A stretch of 64,000 bases of DNA from Pseudomonadales bacterium (GTDB taxonomy: Bacteria; Pseudomonadota; Gammaproteobacteria; Pseudomonadales; IMCC2047), in the NCBI GenBank assembly GCA_024234615.1, contig JACKNY010000002.1:434001-498000 (forward strand). Reading direction: 5' to 3'. The position numbers were made by a program, and so were the translations under genes. The notes below the pieces were generated by a model. The model did not search any database and was not told where the DNA came from. It saw only the letters and a program-made list of their open reading frames with translations. Shown in pieces: positions 25,677 to 34,768 of the stretch (its first letter is position 1; each line of letters opens with the position of its first letter).

Positions 25677-26152
25677 AGCAGCGATCCGATACAGTCACCT
25701 CCCGCAGTAATCTCTGTCGCTGGCAATACCTTTAATATGAGTGGCTGAAATGAGGACTTGCCAGCGCCAACCCCAGAGATCAGCCTTACCAGCACAAAAC
25801 CTAAGCATAAAGCCAGAATGCCGATACCTATCACCCAAGGCTCAGGTGCGCCAAACAAACTATCCGCTACTCCAGCCGCCGCAATAAACAAAAGCAACGG
25901 CAACCCATAGGCGAGAAAAGCCGATTTCAATAATGTATTTTCTGGAATACCCAAGACGACTTGATCACCGACCCTCAAACTTTGATCAGTTACCAAACGA
26001 ATATGGTTTCGCTTGCCGCTAGTATATTTTGCAACTAGCCCTTGACCACAAGTAGATTTCGCTGCACAACCGCCACAAGAGCTTTGCTGTATCGTTTCCA
26101 CCCAAACTTGCTTACCCTCAACGGCAACAACTCGGCCCGGCTCTTCAATCAC
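25673..26152 (-). CDS. rseC: RseC/MucC-like SoxR-reducing system protein
   Basis: 159 residues. The N-terminal domain has four Cys in SSCGGCAAKSTCGQG, a possible Fe-S or metal site, followed by two membrane helices (~75-95 and ~100-120). RseC family proteins take part in the sigma-E operon and in SoxR reduction. The start is GTG at 26152, which overlaps the rseB stop as GTGA, so translation is probably coupled. It is the last gene of the sigma-E operon. Confidence 0.9.
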   Translation of the reverse strand: MIEEPGRVVAVEGKQVWVETIQQSSCGGCAAKSTCGQGLVAKYTSGKRNHIRLVTDQSLRVGDQVVLGIPENTLLKSAFLAYGLPLLLFIAAAGVADSLFGAPEPWVIGIGILALCLGFVLVRLISGVGAGKSSFQPLILKVLPATEITAGGDCIGSLL

Positions 26153-27174
26153 TCTTCTGTCTCCTCGACCGGAACTATCGAGTCTGCCAAGCGCTGCGCG
26201 GTCATCATGGGCACTTCGCCGACTACCGTTACAAAATGGTTACCCGAATTACTTTTTATAACGCGAGCAACGGCAACCGTTGCACCTTTTTGAGTAGCTA
26301 CCCGCTCCTGTGCTTCAGTGGGAGCTTTCTCAACGAATATCGAAAATGCAGTCATACCGTCACTGTAGGTGAGCGTATCGGCCTGCATGTCACCACCATG
26401 TGCTCGTCGTATTCCTTGCATGCGCATAATAAAGCCGTCCGGCATCCAGGTGAGCCTCCAGCTAGGCTTTTTTTGTTCAATCGTTTCATTCTCGGAGAGC
26501 AATAAAGGCTGATGCTTGAACACTTCACCTTTAATACCTAAATCTAGTTCATCATCCGTAATCTCATTGGTAAGATCAATTTGAGTAAACTGGAATCGTT
26601 CAAGTACGCGATTAGCATGCAACAAAACGGATTTCAGCAGCAATCCCGTTTCCTTATCCAACCAAATTTGATACCCATAGCGAAATTCATCCTTTGGCGT
26701 AATCGCAAAGCGCATGGCTTCTCGGCCCACAATACGGCTTTGGCCAATGAGCTCGACCTGATAACCACTGCTGGAATGACTGACATCGCGAATAAAGGCT
26801 TTAGCAAAAGGACCAGCTGGGATACGGTGATTAACATCACCTTTCCAATCGGCAGTATGCACACAGGTGACCTGATCGCCATTGCGAATCAGTTCAAGTT
26901 TAGGGCCATCCATACGCACAATACGCTCACGCTCCGCACCATCATCCAACCGATGAACGATGCGTAATGTTTCCATATTGCTACCATGCGAATAAACAAA
27001 TACACCATCATAATTGTTTTGACGAAAGGCATCGGAAATACGCTGGAATAAATTACTAGCCTCAGATTCGGCTAACACGGCATCGGCAGATGCCGTGCCG
27101 ATTATCAATGAGCAGAGTAAACCGAGTTTACAAACAAAGCTGGAAAGCGACACAGTTTTCTCAACTCGCACCAT
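26149..27174 (-). CDS. rseB: Sigma-E regulatory protein RseB/MucB
   Basis: 341 residues with a signal peptide (LGLLCSLIIGTASADA) and the two RseB domains: a large LolA-like domain (~30-210, with YDGVFVYSHGSNMETLRIVHR) and a smaller C-terminal domain (~220-330). In the periplasm it binds RseA and shields it from the first protease, releasing when it senses lipid or outer-membrane damage. Its ATG overlaps the rseA stop (TAATG). Domain order and length fit MucB. Confidence 0.93.
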   Translation of the reverse strand: MVRVEKTVSLSSFVCKLGLLCSLIIGTASADAVLAESEASNLFQRISDAFRQNNYDGVFVYSHGSNMETLRIVHRLDDGAERERIVRMDGPKLELIRNGDQVTCVHTADWKGDVNHRIPAGPFAKAFIRDVSHSSSGYQVELIGQSRIVGREAMRFAITPKDEFRYGYQIWLDKETGLLLKSVLLHANRVLERFQFTQIDLTNEITDDELDLGIKGEVFKHQPLLLSENETIEQKKPSWRLTWMPDGFIMRMQGIRRAHGGDMQADTLTYSDGMTAFSIFVEKAPTEAQERVATQKGATVAVARVIKSNSGNHFVTVVGEVPMMTAQRLADSIVPVEETEE

Positions 27175-27758
27175 TAATACCTTTGCGATTCACTATCGCT
27201 GACTAATTGTGCATATGGCATAAATGCACGACTACGAGATAAATCCGCTTGTTGAGCATGAGTATCAATCAATTCCCTAAGCTTTTTTTGCGATACCGTT
27301 AAAGCTTCGTCACTGACGGGTAAGACATCTTTCAACGCTGGGTTGCTACCAGCAATAAGTGTATTAATATCAGAAGCTTCCTGCTCAGCAATACCGGGAG
27401 CAGAGGAAGGCTGATTCATTTGTAATGATCCAAAAACAACCACAACGGCAACCGAAGCGGCAACAGCCACACTCGTCACGGGCTTCAGAAAGCGATTCCA
27501 GCCAACATTTTTCACCACAATGCCCGACTCAAATTTAATCTCTTCATCGGCAATGGCCTGCGCTACTCGAGAACTAATGTCGACATGCAGATTCTTGGGC
27601 AAATTTCTCTTCATGGCTGAGCTTGCTAATTGATAACGCTTCCAAGTATCACGCACCTCATTATCTTTCTCCATACTTGTGAGCAGTCGACGAAGTTCCA
27701 GCTCATTGGCTTCATTATCCATTAACGCCGAGATAGATTCGCGCAGATTATCTGTCAT
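27174..27758 (-). CDS. rseA: Anti-sigma-E factor RseA/MucA
   Basis: 194 residues. The N-terminal cytoplasmic sigma-binding part reads MTDNLRESISALMDNEANEL, followed by one membrane helix (VTSVAVAASVAVVVVFGSL, ~100) and a periplasmic C-terminus that would be bound by RseB and cut under stress. I set the start at the ATG 27758, where AGGGA is about 7 bases upstream; a GTG seven codons earlier is less likely. It follows rpoE by 60 bp. Confidence 0.93.
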   Translation of the reverse strand: MTDNLRESISALMDNEANELELRRLLTSMEKDNEVRDTWKRYQLASSAMKRNLPKNLHVDISSRVAQAIADEEIKFESGIVVKNVGWNRFLKPVTSVAVAASVAVVVVFGSLQMNQPSSAPGIAEQEASDINTLIAGSNPALKDVLPVSDEALTVSQKKLRELIDTHAQQADLSRSRAFMPYAQLVSDSESQRY

Positions 27759-27818
27759 CTGTGTTTCCCTCTTATACACACTTTTATTAATGCTTTTGTT
27801 AATGTTATCTATAACTCT

Positions 27819-28397
27819 TTAGTTAACCAAACTGCTAATTTGATTATCAATTGCTTCCCGAGCTCTAAATATTCTCGAACGCACTGTGCCGACAGGGCAC
27901 TGCATGACTTCAGCAATTTCTTCGTAACTCATACCGTCAAATTCACGTAATGTTACTGCCGTTCTCAAATCTTCTGGCAACTGGTGAATTGCCTTAAACA
28001 CTGTTTTTTCCAGCTCAGCCTTATACAGTTCATTTTCAGGCGAATCATTATCCTTTAACTTGCTAGCGCCTTCAAAATATTCGGCATCGGCTATCTCAAC
28101 ATCTGAATCTGGTGGCCTACGGCTCCGCGAGACAAGATGATTTTTAGCTGTATTAATCGCAATACGGTATAACCAAGTGTAAAAAGCACTATCACCACGG
28201 AATCTACCAATTGCTCTATACGCCTTAATAAAGGCTTCCTGGGAGACATCAAGTACTTCATGGCTATCATGAATATACCGGCTCACCAAGCCTGCTATTT
28301 TATGCTGATACTTTAATACCAACAGGTCAAAAGCTCGCTTATCTCCTTTTTGGACTCGCTCAACTAATTGCTGATCGGTCTCCTGTTCCCTAAGCAT
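27819..28397 (-). CDS. rpoE: Sigma factor E (AlgU/RpoE)
   Basis: 192 residues, a group 4 (ECF) sigma factor. Region 2 (FDLLVLKYQHKIAGLVSRY, DVSQEAFIKAYRA) binds the -10 box; region 4 (GMSYEEIAEVMQCPVGTVRSR) binds the -35 box. Very close to AlgU of Pseudomonas. It directs the envelope-stress regulon and is held by RseA at the membrane. It is the first gene of rpoE-rseA-rseB-rseC and has a sigma-E-like promoter 75-100 bp upstream. Confidence 0.96.
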   Translation of the reverse strand: MLREQETDQQLVERVQKGDKRAFDLLVLKYQHKIAGLVSRYIHDSHEVLDVSQEAFIKAYRAIGRFRGDSAFYTWLYRIAINTAKNHLVSRSRRPPDSDVEIADAEYFEGASKLKDNDSPENELYKAELEKTVFKAIHQLPEDLRTAVTLREFDGMSYEEIAEVMQCPVGTVRSRIFRAREAIDNQISSLVN

Positions 28398-28471
28398 TTT
28401 CTCTCCGACTCCAGTCAGGGCTACAAACCAGGACTCAAATATGCGTAGACGGACAGCCGAATGCTAGACAG

Positions 28472-28499
28472 ATAGACCATTTGATTCCCCAGAAGTTCT
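28472..28499 (-). promoter_or_regulatory. Sigma-E-type promoter of rpoE
   Basis: On the minus strand, AGAACTT (28499-28493) and TCTAT (28476-28472) are separated by 16 bp, close to the sigma-E consensus GGAACTT-N16-TCTGA. It lies about 75 bp before the rpoE start, where autoregulation is usual in the family. Confidence 0.5.
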
Positions 28500-28696
28500 T
28501 AATAAAACATAAAAACCATAAAAAATGTAATGCTTTTTATTGGTTGCCAAAAATGTGGCTTATTCTAACCCAAAACACACCGTTATACCGGCATAATTAT
28601 TTTGTGCTGGCGGTATGACATTGGGAATTAATAATAGTGCAATTTTTTCTGTATGCTCCACAATTAATCAATTTCACAGAATAATGAATTATCAGG

Positions 28697-28727
28697 TTGC
28701 CGCCCACACTGTTGGTTAATATATAAT
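28697..28727 (+). promoter_or_regulatory. Possible nadB promoter
   Basis: A perfect TATAAT at 28722-28727 lies 42 bp before the nadB ATG. The nearest -35-like hexamer, TTGCCG at 28697-28702, is spaced 19 bp away, which is longer than ideal. The rest of the 372-bp gap between rpoE and nadB is AT-rich and without genes. Confidence 0.4.
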
Positions 28728-28769
28728 GCCGACAACTTACTTAATCTCAGAGCAAGCTTCTACTTATTT

Positions 28770-30371
28770 ATGAACCCCACTTTTCAACATGATGTACTGG
28801 TTATAGGCAGTGGTGCCGCTGGGCTGACAGTAGCGCTCAAATTGGGGGATAGTTTAAATGTTGCTGTACTCTGTAAAGACCAGGTATTTGGTGGCTCAAC
28901 CTATTATGCTCAAGGCGGTGTCGCTGCGGTTTTGGACTCAACCGACACGGTGGATGCGCACGTAAGAGACACCCTGACCGCAGGAGCCGGGCTATGCGTG
29001 GAAAATGCCGTGCGTTTTACCGTCGAGCGAAGCAAGCGCAGTATTGAATGGCTTATTCAACAAGGGGTACCTTTTACAGAAAACGAAGATACTGAGACGG
29101 AATACCATCTCACTAAAGAGGGTGGTCACAGTCATCGCCGGATTATTCATCAGGCCGACACTACTGGAAGAGCAATTTCAAACGCCCTGGTAAAGCGTGC
29201 CAAAGAGCACCCTAATATTGAATTTTTTGAACACCGCACAGCTATCGATTTAATCACTCGTGAAAAACTAGGTCTCGAAGACAGAGGTTGCTTCGGCGCC
29301 TACGTTCTTAATTGTGATACCGAACATGTCGAGCTTTTTAGAGCACGCTTTGTCGTTCTTGCCTCCGGCGGAGCCAGCAAAGTTTATCTATACACCAGCA
29401 ACCCCGATGGCGCCTGTGGCGACGGTATCGCCATGGCCTGGCGAGCGGGTTGCCGCGTCGCCAATATGGAATTCAATCAGTTCCACCCCACTTGCCTCTA
29501 TCACCCTCAGGCTAAGTCTTTTCTCATTAGTGAAGCATTACGCGGCGAAGGCGCTAAGCTTCTGTTGCCTGATGGAAGCCGTTTTATGCATAAATTCGAC
29601 GCTCGGGGGGAGTTAGCCCCGCGTGATATAGTCGCACGTGCTATAGACCACGAAATGAAACGGCTGGGTTGTGACTGTCTCTATTTGGATATCAGCCACA
29701 AGTCCGATGAGTTCATCCAAAATCACTTCCCCTCGATTTATAAAAAGTGCCTGTCTTTTGGTTATGACCTAACAAAGCAACCCATTCCTATTGTGCCGGC
29801 AGCCCATTACACCTGCGGCGGTATAGTCACCGACCTGCGTGGTCGTACCGATGTTGAGCAACTCTACGCCATCGGCGAAACCAGCTACACAGGGTTTCAC
29901 GGCGCTAACCGGTTGGCCAGTAATTCACTGTTGGAATGCTTTGTTTTCGCAGAAGCGGCGGCCGACGATATTATCGCTCAGCTCGACCATGCCCCTAGCA
30001 TTGCGATAGCACCAGAATGGGATGAAAGTCAGGTCACTGACTCCGATGAGGATGTGGTTATCTCGCATAACTGGGATGAGTTACGCCGCTTTATGTGGGA
30101 CTACGTGGGTATCGTGCGCACGGATAAACGACTTCAGCGCGCTGAACACCGTGCCAATTTGCTGAAGCGGGAAATTGCTGAATACTACAGCAACTATAAA
30201 GTCAGTAGCGACCTCATCGAATTACGCAATCTGGTAACGGTCGCAGAACTCATTATTCGCTCTGCACTGAGCAGAAAGGAAAGCCGAGGCTTGCATTATA
30301 CGCTCGATTACCCGGAAACTGCTGCGGTGGCAGCACCGACCCTGTTAAAACCGGCAAACTATGCGGAATAG
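28770..30371 (+). CDS. nadB: L-aspartate oxidase
   Basis: 533 residues, full length. FAD motif VIGSGAAGLTVAL at the start, GGSTYYAQGGVAAVLD, the catalytic-region GGHSHRRIIHQAD, VPAAHYTCGGI and GFHGANRLASNSLLE. It oxidises aspartate to iminoaspartate, the first step of NAD synthesis. The last 116 codons are part of a tandem duplication; this copy carries the normal stop and downstream sequence, so the enzyme is complete. Divergence from rpoE is the order usual in gammaproteobacteria. Confidence 0.96.
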   Translation: MNPTFQHDVLVIGSGAAGLTVALKLGDSLNVAVLCKDQVFGGSTYYAQGGVAAVLDSTDTVDAHVRDTLTAGAGLCVENAVRFTVERSKRSIEWLIQQGVPFTENEDTETEYHLTKEGGHSHRRIIHQADTTGRAISNALVKRAKEHPNIEFFEHRTAIDLITREKLGLEDRGCFGAYVLNCDTEHVELFRARFVVLASGGASKVYLYTSNPDGACGDGIAMAWRAGCRVANMEFNQFHPTCLYHPQAKSFLISEALRGEGAKLLLPDGSRFMHKFDARGELAPRDIVARAIDHEMKRLGCDCLYLDISHKSDEFIQNHFPSIYKKCLSFGYDLTKQPIPIVPAAHYTCGGIVTDLRGRTDVEQLYAIGETSYTGFHGANRLASNSLLECFVFAEAAADDIIAQLDHAPSIAIAPEWDESQVTDSDEDVVISHNWDELRRFMWDYVGIVRTDKRLQRAEHRANLLKREIAEYYSNYKVSSDLIELRNLVTVAELIIRSALSRKESRGLHYTLDYPETAAVAAPTLLKPANYAE

Positions 30372-30579
30372 TGTACTTTGACGGATTCCTCCGTTCAGCA
30401 ATCTCATTAATCCTTTTTAAAGAGGATACCTCAGACGCACCTTTAACTGTCGGAAAGCGTCGACATCAGTCGCATCGCGACATATCAGAACATACTGAGA
30501 CCAACGTCTACCAGGAACACTAAGATTTAGGATTACCCACCGGTTAGCAACAAAATGCCGTTGCTTTAATTCGGCAAGA
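30021..30579. repeat. Tandem duplication, copy 1 (559 bp)
   Basis: This unit starts at GATGAAAGTC inside nadB and ends at CGGCAAGA. It is followed directly by a second copy; wherever I compared the two, they were identical. The copy contains the last 351 bp of nadB, the 45-bp gap, and the last 163 bp of ygfX on the other strand. The flanks share no obvious microhomology: 30020 is G where 30579 is A, and 30580 is G where 31139 is T. Confidence 0.93.
30417..30579 (-). pseudogene. ygfX 3' fragment (duplication remnant)
   Basis: This is a copy of the last ~53 codons of ygfX (matching 30976-31138) with the stop codon, but it lacks a start and the membrane part. It arose by the duplication and should not be expressed as a functional protein. 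Confidence 0.85.
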
Positions 30580-30930
30580 GATGAAAGTCAGGTCACTGAC
30601 TCCGATGAGGATGTGGTTATCTCGCATAACTGGGATGAGTTACGCCGCTTTATGTGGGACTACGTGGGTATCGTGCGCACGGATAAACGACTTCAGCGCG
30701 CTGAACACCGTGCCAATTTGCTGAAGCGGGAAATTGCTGAATACTACAGCAACTATAAAGTCAGTAGCGACCTCATCGAATTACGCAATCTGGTAACGGT
30801 CGCAGAACTCATTATTCGCTCTGCACTGAGCAGAAAGGAAAGCCGAGGCTTGCATTATACGCTCGATTACCCGGAAACTGCTGCGGTGGCAGCACCGACC
30901 CTGTTAAAACCGGCAAACTATGCGGAATAG
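30580..30930 (+). pseudogene. nadB 3' fragment (duplication remnant)
   Basis: A second copy of the last 116 codons of nadB, with the stop. An internal GTG at 30613 could start 105 residues (VISHNWDELRRF...), but there is no FAD domain and no own promoter or ribosome site is evident. It corresponds to the C-terminal helical domain only. Confidence 0.88.
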
Positions 30931-31138
30931 TGTACTTTGACGGATTCCTCCGTTCAGCAATCTCATTAATCCTTTTTAAAGAGGATACCTCAGACGCACC
31001 TTTAACTGTCGGAAAGCGTCGACATCAGTCGCATCGCGACATATCAGAACATACTGAGACCAACGTCTACCAGGAACACTAAGATTTAGGATTACCCACC
31101 GGTTAGCAACAAAATGCCGTTGCTTTAATTCGGCAAGA
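30580..31138. repeat. Tandem duplication, copy 2 (559 bp)
   Basis: Second copy of the 559-bp unit, offset exactly 559 bp from the first. Past 31138 the sequence continues as the 5' part of ygfX, so this copy holds the 3' end of the intact ygfX gene. Confidence 0.93.
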
Positions 31139-31398
31139 TAGGTTGCCTGATTTTTTATAATAACCTGACAATGATCCCCCCTTAAAACAAGTGCCTCAGG
31201 TTGGCAACATCTGCTGCATCCGACATAGTTATACTGATAATATGTAGCACTTGAGAAAACCAAGAGGACAACCAACGACAACGCCATTATCGATAACGGC
31301 AATTGCATGAGACTCAGCAGGACCAACAAATGTAGCAACCACAAAAAATAGGTTAGCTGATTAGATGGTATAAGATTAATCCTTAGGGGTTCTTGCAT
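30976..31398 (-). CDS. ygfX: YgfX/CptA-like inner membrane protein
   Basis: 140 residues. Two membrane helices at the N-terminus (FLWLLHLLVLLSLM and IMALSLVVLLVF), then a soluble domain. This fits YgfX, once proposed as a toxin that acts on the cytoskeleton and paired with SdhE (CptB); that proposal is disputed. The ATG at 31398 is preferred over a TTG at 31419. It overlaps the end of sdhE by 23 bp, so translation is probably coupled. Its 3' third lies in copy 2 of the tandem duplication, and the gene is complete. Confidence 0.82.
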   Translation of the reverse strand: MQEPLRINLIPSNQLTYFLWLLHLLVLLSLMQLPLSIMALSLVVLLVFSSATYYQYNYVGCSRCCQPEALVLRGDHCQVIIKNQATYLAELKQRHFVANRWVILNLSVPGRRWSQYVLICRDATDVDAFRQLKVRLRYPL

Positions 31399-31636
31399 AG
31401 TCCAAAATAAGCCCGACAATCCGCGCCATCTCCTTATCTTCTGGCAGCTCTCGGCCTAGAAACCATTTGAACAAATCCTGATCTTCCTCTGCAAGCAATT
31501 GTTCGTAGCGCTTTCGATCATCGTCATCCAAATAATCAAATCGGGCTTCCAAAAAGGGAACTAGAATTAGATCCAGTTCCAGCATACCGCGTCGGCTATG
31601 CCAATAGAGACGCTTACGATTAACATTTTCAGTCAT
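31376..31636 (-). CDS. sdhE: Succinate dehydrogenase assembly factor SdhE
   Basis: 86 residues, a small helical protein. The RGxxE motif used for FAD attachment is present as SRRGMLELD, followed by FEARFDYLDDDD-like acidic helices (here FLEARFDYLDDDD). It helps attach FAD to succinate dehydrogenase and related flavoproteins. It is divergent from ygfZ and forms an operon with ygfX, as in other Gammaproteobacteria. Confidence 0.95.
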   Translation of the reverse strand: MTENVNRKRLYWHSRRGMLELDLILVPFLEARFDYLDDDDRKRYEQLLAEEDQDLFKWFLGRELPEDKEMARIVGLILDYARTPKD

Positions 31637-31804
31637 TTTATATCTTCGCAGGGATTGAAATCTGAGAGATTGATTATATATAAAAGCAATCTAAGACGCT
31701 TCCCCTGTGCGATATTATTGACCCTCTTGTGTTCCCCGATAAGGATACTCATACTAACCCGGACGGCAACACCAAACAAAACATTAGAACGATATGAGAT
31801 TTTT

Positions 31805-32866
31805 ATGGTAAACGATAACTGGAAAACCTATTTACAAAATCAGGGAGCCAAATTTGTAGATAACCAAGGCACCGAACTTGTTACCACCTTTAAATCCCTA
31901 GACTCAATAACCAGCTCCTCTTTTATTGCGCCTCTTACGCACCAAGCTCTGCTCAATATTGCAGGGCCAGACAGCGCCAAGTTTATGCAAGGACAGTTAA
32001 CCTGTGATGTCAACGCCGTTACCACCGGAATCAGCAGTCTGGGAGCAGCCTGTACACCGAAGGGGCGTATTTACACGAGTTTTAGATTAATACAGCAAGA
32101 AAATTGCGAGCCGCCAAGTTTTATGCTGCGCATGCGCCAAAACCTTATCGATTCAAGCATCGCGACTTTGGGTAAATATATCGTATTTTTTAAATCCAAA
32201 ATGACAAGTTTTGTAGACACCTGGGTTGGTATTGGCATTCATGGCGAGGCGTGCGACAACTTGCTGACGGAGTTCTTTGGCGAGATTCCCACAGAAATCA
32301 ATCAAGCCACACAAAACGAGCGCGGCCTACTGATTCGAAACCCTGGACGCAATACGCGCTATGAAGCCTGGTTGCCGGTAACACATGCCCAAGCACTTTG
32401 GTCAACACTCGCTGTGGTCGTCTCACCGGCAAGCACTTACGCTTGGATACTGGAAGATATTCGCGCCGGTATCGCGGAGGTTAGCCTCGCCACAGCAGAA
32501 ACCTTTATCCCCCAAGCGCTTAATTTCCAAGCAATTAATGCCGTCAGTTTTTCAAAAGGCTGTTATACCGGACAAGAAATTGTGGCCCGTACCCAATACC
32601 GTGGCAAGTCCAAACGCCTCATGCTACGAGCTATGCTGGAAAAGGCGCCGACTCTCACTCCTGGAACAGATCTTCTGGATACTAATTCGCAAAAAAATGT
32701 CGCCACTCTGGTTGAAGCTGTGAGGGTCAATACCGAACAGCAGGAAGTATTATTAGTGGTGCTTGATGAGCTAGCGGAAACATCCGATTGGCAATTCACC
32801 GTTGATAATCAAAACTTTACCGGTTCGCGACTTGAGCTTCCCTATCAAATCGATGATATAAAATAG
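31805..32866 (+). CDS. ygfZ: Folate-binding protein YgfZ
   Basis: 353 residues from the ATG at 31805; the frame is open ~200 bp further upstream but with no sequence of the family, and the homology begins at MVNDNWKTYL. GcvT-like fold with the signature KGCYTGQE (in FSKGCYTGQEIVARTQYRG). It uses tetrahydrofolate and supports iron-sulfur cluster enzymes such as MiaB. Divergent from sdhE; the HDOD gene follows after 94 bp. Confidence 0.92.
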   Translation: MVNDNWKTYLQNQGAKFVDNQGTELVTTFKSLDSITSSSFIAPLTHQALLNIAGPDSAKFMQGQLTCDVNAVTTGISSLGAACTPKGRIYTSFRLIQQENCEPPSFMLRMRQNLIDSSIATLGKYIVFFKSKMTSFVDTWVGIGIHGEACDNLLTEFFGEIPTEINQATQNERGLLIRNPGRNTRYEAWLPVTHAQALWSTLAVVVSPASTYAWILEDIRAGIAEVSLATAETFIPQALNFQAINAVSFSKGCYTGQEIVARTQYRGKSKRLMLRAMLEKAPTLTPGTDLLDTNSQKNVATLVEAVRVNTEQQEVLLVVLDELAETSDWQFTVDNQNFTGSRLELPYQIDDIK

Positions 32867-32960
32867 ACTTTTGCTTCGTTTTTTTAGAATTTATTAATGC
32901 GCATTTCCAGGAAAGGCTTCTATACTTATTTTTAGACCACAATTACCTGTAAAAGAAACT

Positions 32961-33797
32961 ATGTCCGATATATTTACAACTGTAGAAAACGAAATAATTA
33001 CCGCCATCGAAACGGATAAGTTAGTGCTCCCCACTCTGCCAGAGGTGGCTTTAAGAATACGCGAAGTCGCACAAGATGAAGACGCGAATGTTGGTGATCT
33101 GACCTCAATCATTAGCAGTGATACTGCGATATCTGCCCGTATTATTAAAATATGCAACAGTCCTTTGTTACGTGCCAGTCAGCCAGTTGAAAATCTCAAA
33201 ATGGCGATTAACCGCTTAGGCATGAGCTATAGTGCTGATTTGGCAACCGGCTTAGCTATGGAGCAAATGTTTCAGGCAACTTCCGATATTATCGATTCGC
33301 GCATGCGCGAACTTTGGTCGCGCAATACTGAGGTTGCTGGCATCTGCAACGTGTTGGCTCAAAACTACACGCGCCTATCGCCTGGACAGGCAACTTTAGC
33401 TGGGCTAACCCATAAAATTGGTGTATTGCCGATTCTTAAGTTTGCCGAAGATAACGACCACCTGCTTTCTGACGGTTTTACTCTCGATGAAGTAATCGAA
33501 AAACTTCATCCGAAACTGGGCTGGATGATTCTTAGAGCCTGGGATTTCAGCGAAGAATTATGTGAAGTGCCTTTGGAGTATTTGAATTTCTCTCGAGAAA
33601 GTGACCGGGTGGATTTTGTCGATATAGTGACCGTTGCAAATTTGCAAAGTTACATCGGCACGGATCATCCCTGCACCCTGCTTGACTGGTCTCTCATTCC
33701 CGCCTTTAATCGGCTTGGTCTCGACCCCACAAAGGATCAGGAGGAGGATGAAGATCTTTCAGCGAATCTGCAAGCAGCGCTGGCCATGCTTGCCTAA
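32961..33797 (+). CDS. HDOD domain protein
   Basis: 278 residues, almost wholly one HDOD domain (~20-220): LPTLPEVALRIREVAQDED, ISSDTAISARIIKICNSPL and INRLGMSYSADLATGLAM. The family lacks the metal-binding HD residues and serves as a signalling scaffold, often together with cyclic-di-GMP systems. Two diguanylate cyclases are encoded elsewhere in the window, but no direct link is seen. It ends in a good intrinsic terminator. Confidence 0.9.
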   Translation: MSDIFTTVENEIITAIETDKLVLPTLPEVALRIREVAQDEDANVGDLTSIISSDTAISARIIKICNSPLLRASQPVENLKMAINRLGMSYSADLATGLAMEQMFQATSDIIDSRMRELWSRNTEVAGICNVLAQNYTRLSPGQATLAGLTHKIGVLPILKFAEDNDHLLSDGFTLDEVIEKLHPKLGWMILRAWDFSEELCEVPLEYLNFSRESDRVDFVDIVTVANLQSYIGTDHPCTLLDWSLIPAFNRLGLDPTKDQEEDEDLSANLQAALAMLA

Positions 33798-33806
33798 AAC
33801 GCCAAG

Positions 33807-33834
33807 AAGTAGACCAATCACCGTCTACTTTTAT
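33807..33834 (+). terminator. Intrinsic terminator of the HDOD gene
   Basis: AAGTAGAC and GTCTACTT form a perfect 8-bp stem with an 8-base loop, followed by TTAT, 9 bp after the stop. Confidence 0.5.
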
Positions 33835-33880
33835 GGCCCAGCCACAATTTCTGCTGTAGTCTTCGCGGGCCAGTCGCTCC

Positions 33881-34759
33881 CTATGCCGAAAAATCCAGTC
33901 CATTGATACGGTATGCGGCAACTAACGTATTGTACAATAGGCAGGCGATCGTCATAGGGCCAACGCCACCAGGCACTGGTGTAATCGCTCCTGCCACAGG
34001 TTGAACTGAAGCGAAGTCTACATCGCCGACTAAGCGAGTTGTTCCGTCCTCGGTTTCGATGCGGTTGATACCCACATCAATGACTGTGGCGCCTGGTTTC
34101 ACCCAATCACCTTTAATCATCTGCGCCCTTCCTACGGCAGCCACTAAAATATCCGCGCCTCGACAAACTTCAGCAAGGTTTTTAGTACGGGAATGAGCAA
34201 CGGTGACAGTGCAGCTCTCTTTAAGCAGCAAGGCTGCCATAGGCTTGCCGACAATATTCGAGCGCCCCACCACTACGGCATTGAGACCCGACAAATCGCC
34301 CAAATGATCCTTCAGTAGCATGCTACATCCCAGCGGCGTACAGGGCACAAAACCCTCCAGGCCCGTGGCCAGCTTCCCCACATTACTAATGTGAAATCCG
34401 TCAACGTCTTTTTCTGGGTTGATTCGGTCAATCACTTTCTGTTCAGAAATATGAGAGGGTAATGGCAGTTGCACCAATATACCATGTACGTTGCTATCTC
34501 GATTCAAACGATCCAATACCGCCAGCAAATCCTCTTCTGATGTATCTTCCGGCAGTTTGTGCTCATAGGAATTAAAGCCAACCTCCAACGCCTGCTTACC
34601 TTTATTGCGAACATAAACCTGACTGGCGGGGTCCTCGCCCACCAATATGACTGCAAGGCCCGGCTGAACTCCATGCTGCGCTAGCAATGTCGCCGTCATA
34701 CCCTTTACTTTTTCTCTCAGCTGCGCGGCAAAGGCTTTGCCATCGATAATTTGCGCCAT
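33881..34759 (-). CDS. folD: Methylenetetrahydrofolate dehydrogenase/cyclohydrolase
   Basis: 292 residues, full length. Catalytic Tyr/Lys in QVYVRNKGKQAL, VQLPLPSHI, the FVPCTPLG block, NADP-loop VVGRSNIVGKP and the C-terminal PVPGGVGPMTIACL. It interconverts one-carbon units on folate. It lies 9 bp after the enoyl-CoA hydratase gene on the same strand, so the two may be co-transcribed, although they share no pathway. Confidence 0.96.
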   Translation of the reverse strand: MAQIIDGKAFAAQLREKVKGMTATLLAQHGVQPGLAVILVGEDPASQVYVRNKGKQALEVGFNSYEHKLPEDTSEEDLLAVLDRLNRDSNVHGILVQLPLPSHISEQKVIDRINPEKDVDGFHISNVGKLATGLEGFVPCTPLGCSMLLKDHLGDLSGLNAVVVGRSNIVGKPMAALLLKESCTVTVAHSRTKNLAEVCRGADILVAAVGRAQMIKGDWVKPGATVIDVGINRIETEDGTTRLVGDVDFASVQPVAGAITPVPGGVGPMTIACLLYNTLVAAYRINGLDFSA

Positions 34760-34768
34760 TTTAAATCT

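Noticed and set aside
30613..30930. Separate small gene identical to the nadB C-terminus
   Set aside because: It is the second copy of a tandem duplication, lacks the FAD domain and has no own start signals.
31598..31804. N-terminal extension of YgfZ
   Set aside because: The family homology begins at the ATG 31805 and the extra stretch overlaps the divergent sdhE gene start.
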